From the NCBI GenBank assembly GCA_003501365.1, contig DNPP01000081.1, positions 1 through 7,852 on the forward strand: a stretch of 7,852 nt of DNA. The letters run 5' to 3'. The notes below the pieces were generated by a model. The model saw only the letters and a list, made by a program, of their open reading frames with translations. It did no database searches and was not told where the DNA came from. This document shows positions 5,546-7,852 of this stretch, piece by piece. Position 1 is the first letter of the stretch. Every line of letters starts with the position of its first letter. This DNA comes from Bacillota bacterium (lineage in GTDB: Bacteria; Bacillota; UBA4882; UBA8346). The translations under genes and the position numbers were made by a program.

Positions 5546-7432
5546 TCAACCAACCATCAATTTACAAATATTATTGGTGAACTCCACCGGGTCTTGGACC
5601 GGAAGCCCTTCGATCAAGAGCGCCTGATTATACAATACATTGGTATAAAGGCTCAGTTTGTCCGGATCCTTTTCGTAAGCGGCCGTTAAGGCCTTAAATA
5701 TCTCATGATTCGGATTGATTTCCAAAACTTTATCGGCCTTAATCTTTTGTTCATTATTGGGCATTGCATTCAGCACTTTCTCCATTTCGATGGAGATCTC
5801 GCCTTCATTAGTCAGGCATACCGGATGGGATTTGAGTCGTTTGGACACCCGGACCTCTTTCACCTTGTCCGCCAAAATGGTTGTCATCTTCTCAAACAAT
5901 TCTTTATGGGACTTCTCTTCCGTCTCCGCTTTCGCTTCATTCTCCTTGTCTTCAATGCCCAGATCCTGGCTGGATACCGATTTAAACTCTTTTTCTTTAT
6001 ATGACATCAGCATCTTGACGGCAAATTCGTCGATATCGTCGGTTAGATAAAGAATCTCATAGCCCTTTTCAGCGACCAACTCGGTTTGGGGCAATTTTTC
6101 GATCCGGGCAACCGATTCCCCGGTAGCATAATAAATATATTTTTGATCCTCCACCATTCTGGAGAGATATTCGTCCAGAGTTACCGGTTTCTTTTCTTTC
6201 GATGAATAAAACATCAATAAATCTTGCAGCATGTCCTTATTGCCGCCAAAGTCACTATAAACACCGTATTTTAATTGCCTGCCGAAGGACTGATAAAACT
6301 TTTCATAATTCTCGCGATCGGCCTTTTGAAGTTCCAGCAACTCACCCTTGATCTTCGTTTTGATATTCTTGGCGATCAATTTCAGTTGCCGGTCATGTTG
6401 AAGCATCTCTCTGGAGATGTTGAGGGAAAGGTCCGCCGAATCCACCAATCCCTTGACAAAACTAAAATAATCCGGCAGTAAGTCCGAGCACTTATTCATG
6501 ATCAAAACCCCGCTGGAGTACAATTCCAAACCCTTTTCATATTCCTTGGTGTAATAATCAAAGGGGGTTTTTTCCGGGATATATAAAATGGCGGTATAGC
6601 TTACAACGCCATCAGTACTGATATGAACGTGTTTTACCGGCTTATCGAAGCCGTAGTGCTTCTCTTCATAAAATTGTACATAGTCTTCATCTTTGAGCTC
6701 ATTTCGGTTTTTACGCCAAATCGGTACCATGCTGTTGACGATCTGCTCTTCGACATGCTCATCATACTCATCCTTACTGCCTTCTTTGAGCTTGCTGATC
6801 GTAACATTCATCTTAATCGGGTAGCGAATGAAATCCGAGTATTTCTTGACCAGGTTCTTTAAGCGATATTCATCCAAGAACTCATCATAGTTATCATCCT
6901 CCGTATTTTGCTTCAATTTTAAAATAATCTCGGTACCGACAGTATCTTTTTCACAAACGGCGATTGAATAACCATCCGTTCCCTGGGATTCCCACTTATA
7001 AGCCTCATCACTGCCAAAAACTTTACTGATAACTGTAATTGTATCCGCCGCCATAAAGGCGGAATAGAAACCAACTCCGAATTGTCCGATAATATCATAG
7101 CCTTCTTGCGATTCATTCTCTTTCTTAAAGGACAGGGAGCCGCTCCTGGCGATAGTTCCCAAATTATCTTCCAATTCTTCCTTGGTCATGCCGATTCCGG
7201 TATCAATGACCCGTAATTCACGGTTCTTTTTATCGGGAATGATCCGGATATAATAGTTGTCTTTCTCAAATTTGATGGCTTCGTCGGTTAATGCCTTATA
7301 GTACAACTTATCAATCGCATCACTGGCGTTAGAGATCAATTCCCGTAAAAAGATTTCCTTGTGGGTGTAAATGGAATTAATCATTAACTCCAATAACCGC
7401 TTCGACTCTGCTTTAAACTGTTTCTTGCTCAA
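5546..7432 (-). CDS. htpG: Molecular chaperone HtpG (bacterial Hsp90)
   Basis: The product, 628 residues from the chosen TTG start, is full length for this ATP-dependent cytosolic chaperone, which remodels client proteins as a homodimer. The N-terminal GHKL ATPase has RELISNASDA (30-39) with catalytic Glu31 and Asn35, DTGIGM (77-82) with adenine-binding Asp77, GTIARSGS (92-99) and GQFGVGFYSAF (116-126). The middle domain has SLNISREMLQHDRQ (336-349), with the conserved Arg341 and Gln345 that reach the ATP phosphate. A charged, Glu/Lys-rich stretch precedes the C-terminal dimerisation domain. TTG 7432 is preferred because MSKKQFKAESKRLLEL is the normal HtpG start and AAGGGAG lies 8 nt upstream; a GTG at 7462 would add ten residues that include the ribosome site. 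Upstream are a consensus promoter and a CIRCE operator; downstream is a strong terminator, so it is a single-gene unit. Confidence 0.97.
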   Translation of the reverse strand: MSKKQFKAESKRLLELMINSIYTHKEIFLRELISNASDAIDKLYYKALTDEAIKFEKDNYYIRIIPDKKNRELRVIDTGIGMTKEELEDNLGTIARSGSLSFKKENESQEGYDIIGQFGVGFYSAFMAADTITVISKVFGSDEAYKWESQGTDGYSIAVCEKDTVGTEIILKLKQNTEDDNYDEFLDEYRLKNLVKKYSDFIRYPIKMNVTISKLKEGSKDEYDEHVEEQIVNSMVPIWRKNRNELKDEDYVQFYEEKHYGFDKPVKHVHISTDGVVSYTAILYIPEKTPFDYYTKEYEKGLELYSSGVLIMNKCSDLLPDYFSFVKGLVDSADLSLNISREMLQHDRQLKLIAKNIKTKIKGELLELQKADRENYEKFYQSFGRQLKYGVYSDFGGNKDMLQDLLMFYSSKEKKPVTLDEYLSRMVEDQKYIYYATGESVARIEKLPQTELVAEKGYEILYLTDDIDEFAVKMLMSYKEKEFKSVSSQDLGIEDKENEAKAETEEKSHKELFEKMTTILADKVKEVRVSKRLKSHPVCLTNEGEISIEMEKVLNAMPNNEQKIKADKVLEINPNHEIFKALTAAYEKDPDKLSLYTNVLYNQALLIEGLPVQDPVEFTNNICKLMVG

Positions 7433-7440
7433 AAATATCG

Positions 7441-7447
7441 CTCCCTT
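7441..7447 (-). promoter_or_regulatory. htpG: Ribosome-binding site that fixes the TTG start of htpG
   Basis: AAGGGAG on the minus strand ends 8 nt before TTG 7432-7430. It lies inside the longer frame that begins at GTG 7462, and that GTG has no comparable site, so the TTG is the likely start. Confidence 0.8.
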
Positions 7448-7492
7448 CAGATATGAGACCACACCAGAATTCTGGCGCAGTAGAATGTGTTG

Positions 7493-7519
7493 TTAGCACT
7501 CTCCAACTTTGAGTGCTAA
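7493..7519. promoter_or_regulatory. CIRCE element (HrcA operator) upstream of htpG
   Basis: TTAGCACTC (7493-7501), a 9-nt spacer, and GAGTGCTAA (7511-7519) match the CIRCE consensus exactly. One further pair (G7492/C7520) extends the arms to 10 bp. It begins about 4 nt after the predicted htpG start site, the usual CIRCE position, so HrcA should repress htpG and heat or misfolded-protein stress should release it. HrcA binding is established for this consensus; here it is inferred. Confidence 0.96.
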
Positions 7520-7529
7520 CCATAGTTTT

Positions 7530-7558
7530 TATATACTACAATTTAGTGAAGATGTCAA
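7530..7558 (-). promoter_or_regulatory. htpG: Sigma-A promoter of htpG
   Basis: On the minus strand a perfect -35 box TTGACA (7558-7553) is followed after 17 nt by TATATA (7535-7530), placing the start near 7523 and giving a leader of about 90 nt that contains CIRCE. A vegetative promoter plus CIRCE is the typical HrcA-regulon design. Confidence 0.85.
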
Positions 7559-7776
7559 GGGACATACCATAAAACTAATTTCACACCAACATTTTCTATG
7601 TTCATAAGGATTTAACATTTCAATTGTAATATTTATGTTATTATTTATTAAAAGCTTACATGAGTTTAGCTATTTTATACATATATTTTTGTTTCAACGG
7701 CTTATATTGTTATATAAGTGTAAAATTTTATGTCATACATTCTTACAGTACTACAAAATAATTATGGGGTTGCTTA
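7559..7776. other. AT-rich divergent spacer between htpG and the right-hand regulator gene
   Basis: No gene is seen. The stretch is clearly more AT-rich than the rest of the window. It holds two small inverted repeats, CTTATAT-TGTT-ATATAAG (7701-7718) and ATGT-CAT-ACAT (7730-7740). A candidate forward promoter is TTGTTT (7689-7694) and TATATA (7711-7716) with a 16-nt spacer. The first repeat overlaps that -10 box and could be an operator for the regulator downstream; evidence is weak. Confidence 0.4.
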
Positions 7777-7852
7777 ATGTTTAAAAATATCAAAATCAAT
7801 CGGATCAGTGATGAAATTTCATTTCAAATCAAGCAGATGGTTTTAAAAAATG
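7777..7852 (+). CDS. Probable GntR-family regulator (partial, N-terminal 25 residues)
   Basis: The visible start MFKNIKINRISDEISFQIKQ followed by MVLKN resembles the opening of FadR/FCD-type GntR regulators, which begin with a short MFxPIK-R segment and a first helix of the EIxxQIxxxI pattern before the winged helix. GGGG (7766-7769) lies 7 nt before the ATG, and the frame is open to the right edge. The DNA-binding signature itself and the effector domain lie outside the window, so the family call rests on the first helix only. The gene is divergent from htpG and has no evident functional tie to it. Confidence 0.5.
   Translation, partial: MFKNIKINRISDEISFQIKQMVLKN

Noticed and set aside
5705..6862. 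Forward open frames opposite htpG
   Set aside because: All lie antisense to a strongly conserved chaperone gene and have no independent support.
7433..7462. Longer htpG starting at GTG 7462
   Set aside because: The extension contains the ribosome site AAGGGAG, has no site of its own, and adds residues not typical of HtpG.

Overview
The window reads as a bacterial chromosome segment of low to moderate GC content, most likely from a Bacillota (clostridia-like) organism. The reasons are Shine-Dalgarno-led genes with some TTG starts, sigma-A-type promoters, a textbook HrcA/CIRCE heat-shock operator, a U-rich intrinsic terminator, and Bacillota-style AraC/GyrI, LacI and GntR regulators. No phage, IS, CRISPR, rRNA or tRNA was seen. 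The assignment to Bacillota is inference from style, not from a database search.

Layout, left to right. (1) 1-605, minus: the N-terminal 201 residues of an AraC-type regulator fused to a GyrI-like effector-binding domain; it runs off the left edge. (2) 765-1922, plus: a C45-family Ntn hydrolase (penicillin acylase/acyltransferase type), divergent from the AraC gene. (3) 1923-2217: a spacer with no convincing gene. (4) 2218-2829, plus: a YkgJ-type cysteine-cluster protein. (5) 2903-3127, minus: a 74-residue two-helix membrane protein, with a pair of unusual direct repeats upstream. (6) 3303-4217 and 4346-5353, minus: ribokinase and a LacI-family repressor in one transcription unit, headed by a perfect 41-bp palindrome holding two AACCGGTT boxes. 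(7) 5478-5525: a strong intrinsic terminator. (8) 5546-7432, minus: htpG (Hsp90) from a TTG start, with a consensus promoter and a perfect CIRCE element. (9) 7777-7852, plus: the first 25 residues of a probable GntR-type regulator, divergent from htpG.

How the parts work together. The lacI-rbsK pair looks like an autoregulated unit for ribose or ribonucleoside-derived ribose; no transporter lies in the window. htpG is a self-contained stress gene probably repressed by HrcA. The AraC/GyrI regulator and the C45 hydrolase form a plausible small-molecule sensing and hydrolysis pair. I found no wholly new system. The most interesting points are the regulatory architectures: the lacI palindrome, CIRCE on htpG, an internal ribosome-binding site inside the AraC/GyrI gene, and a 14-bp inverted repeat directly before the catalytic cysteine codon of the hydrolase.
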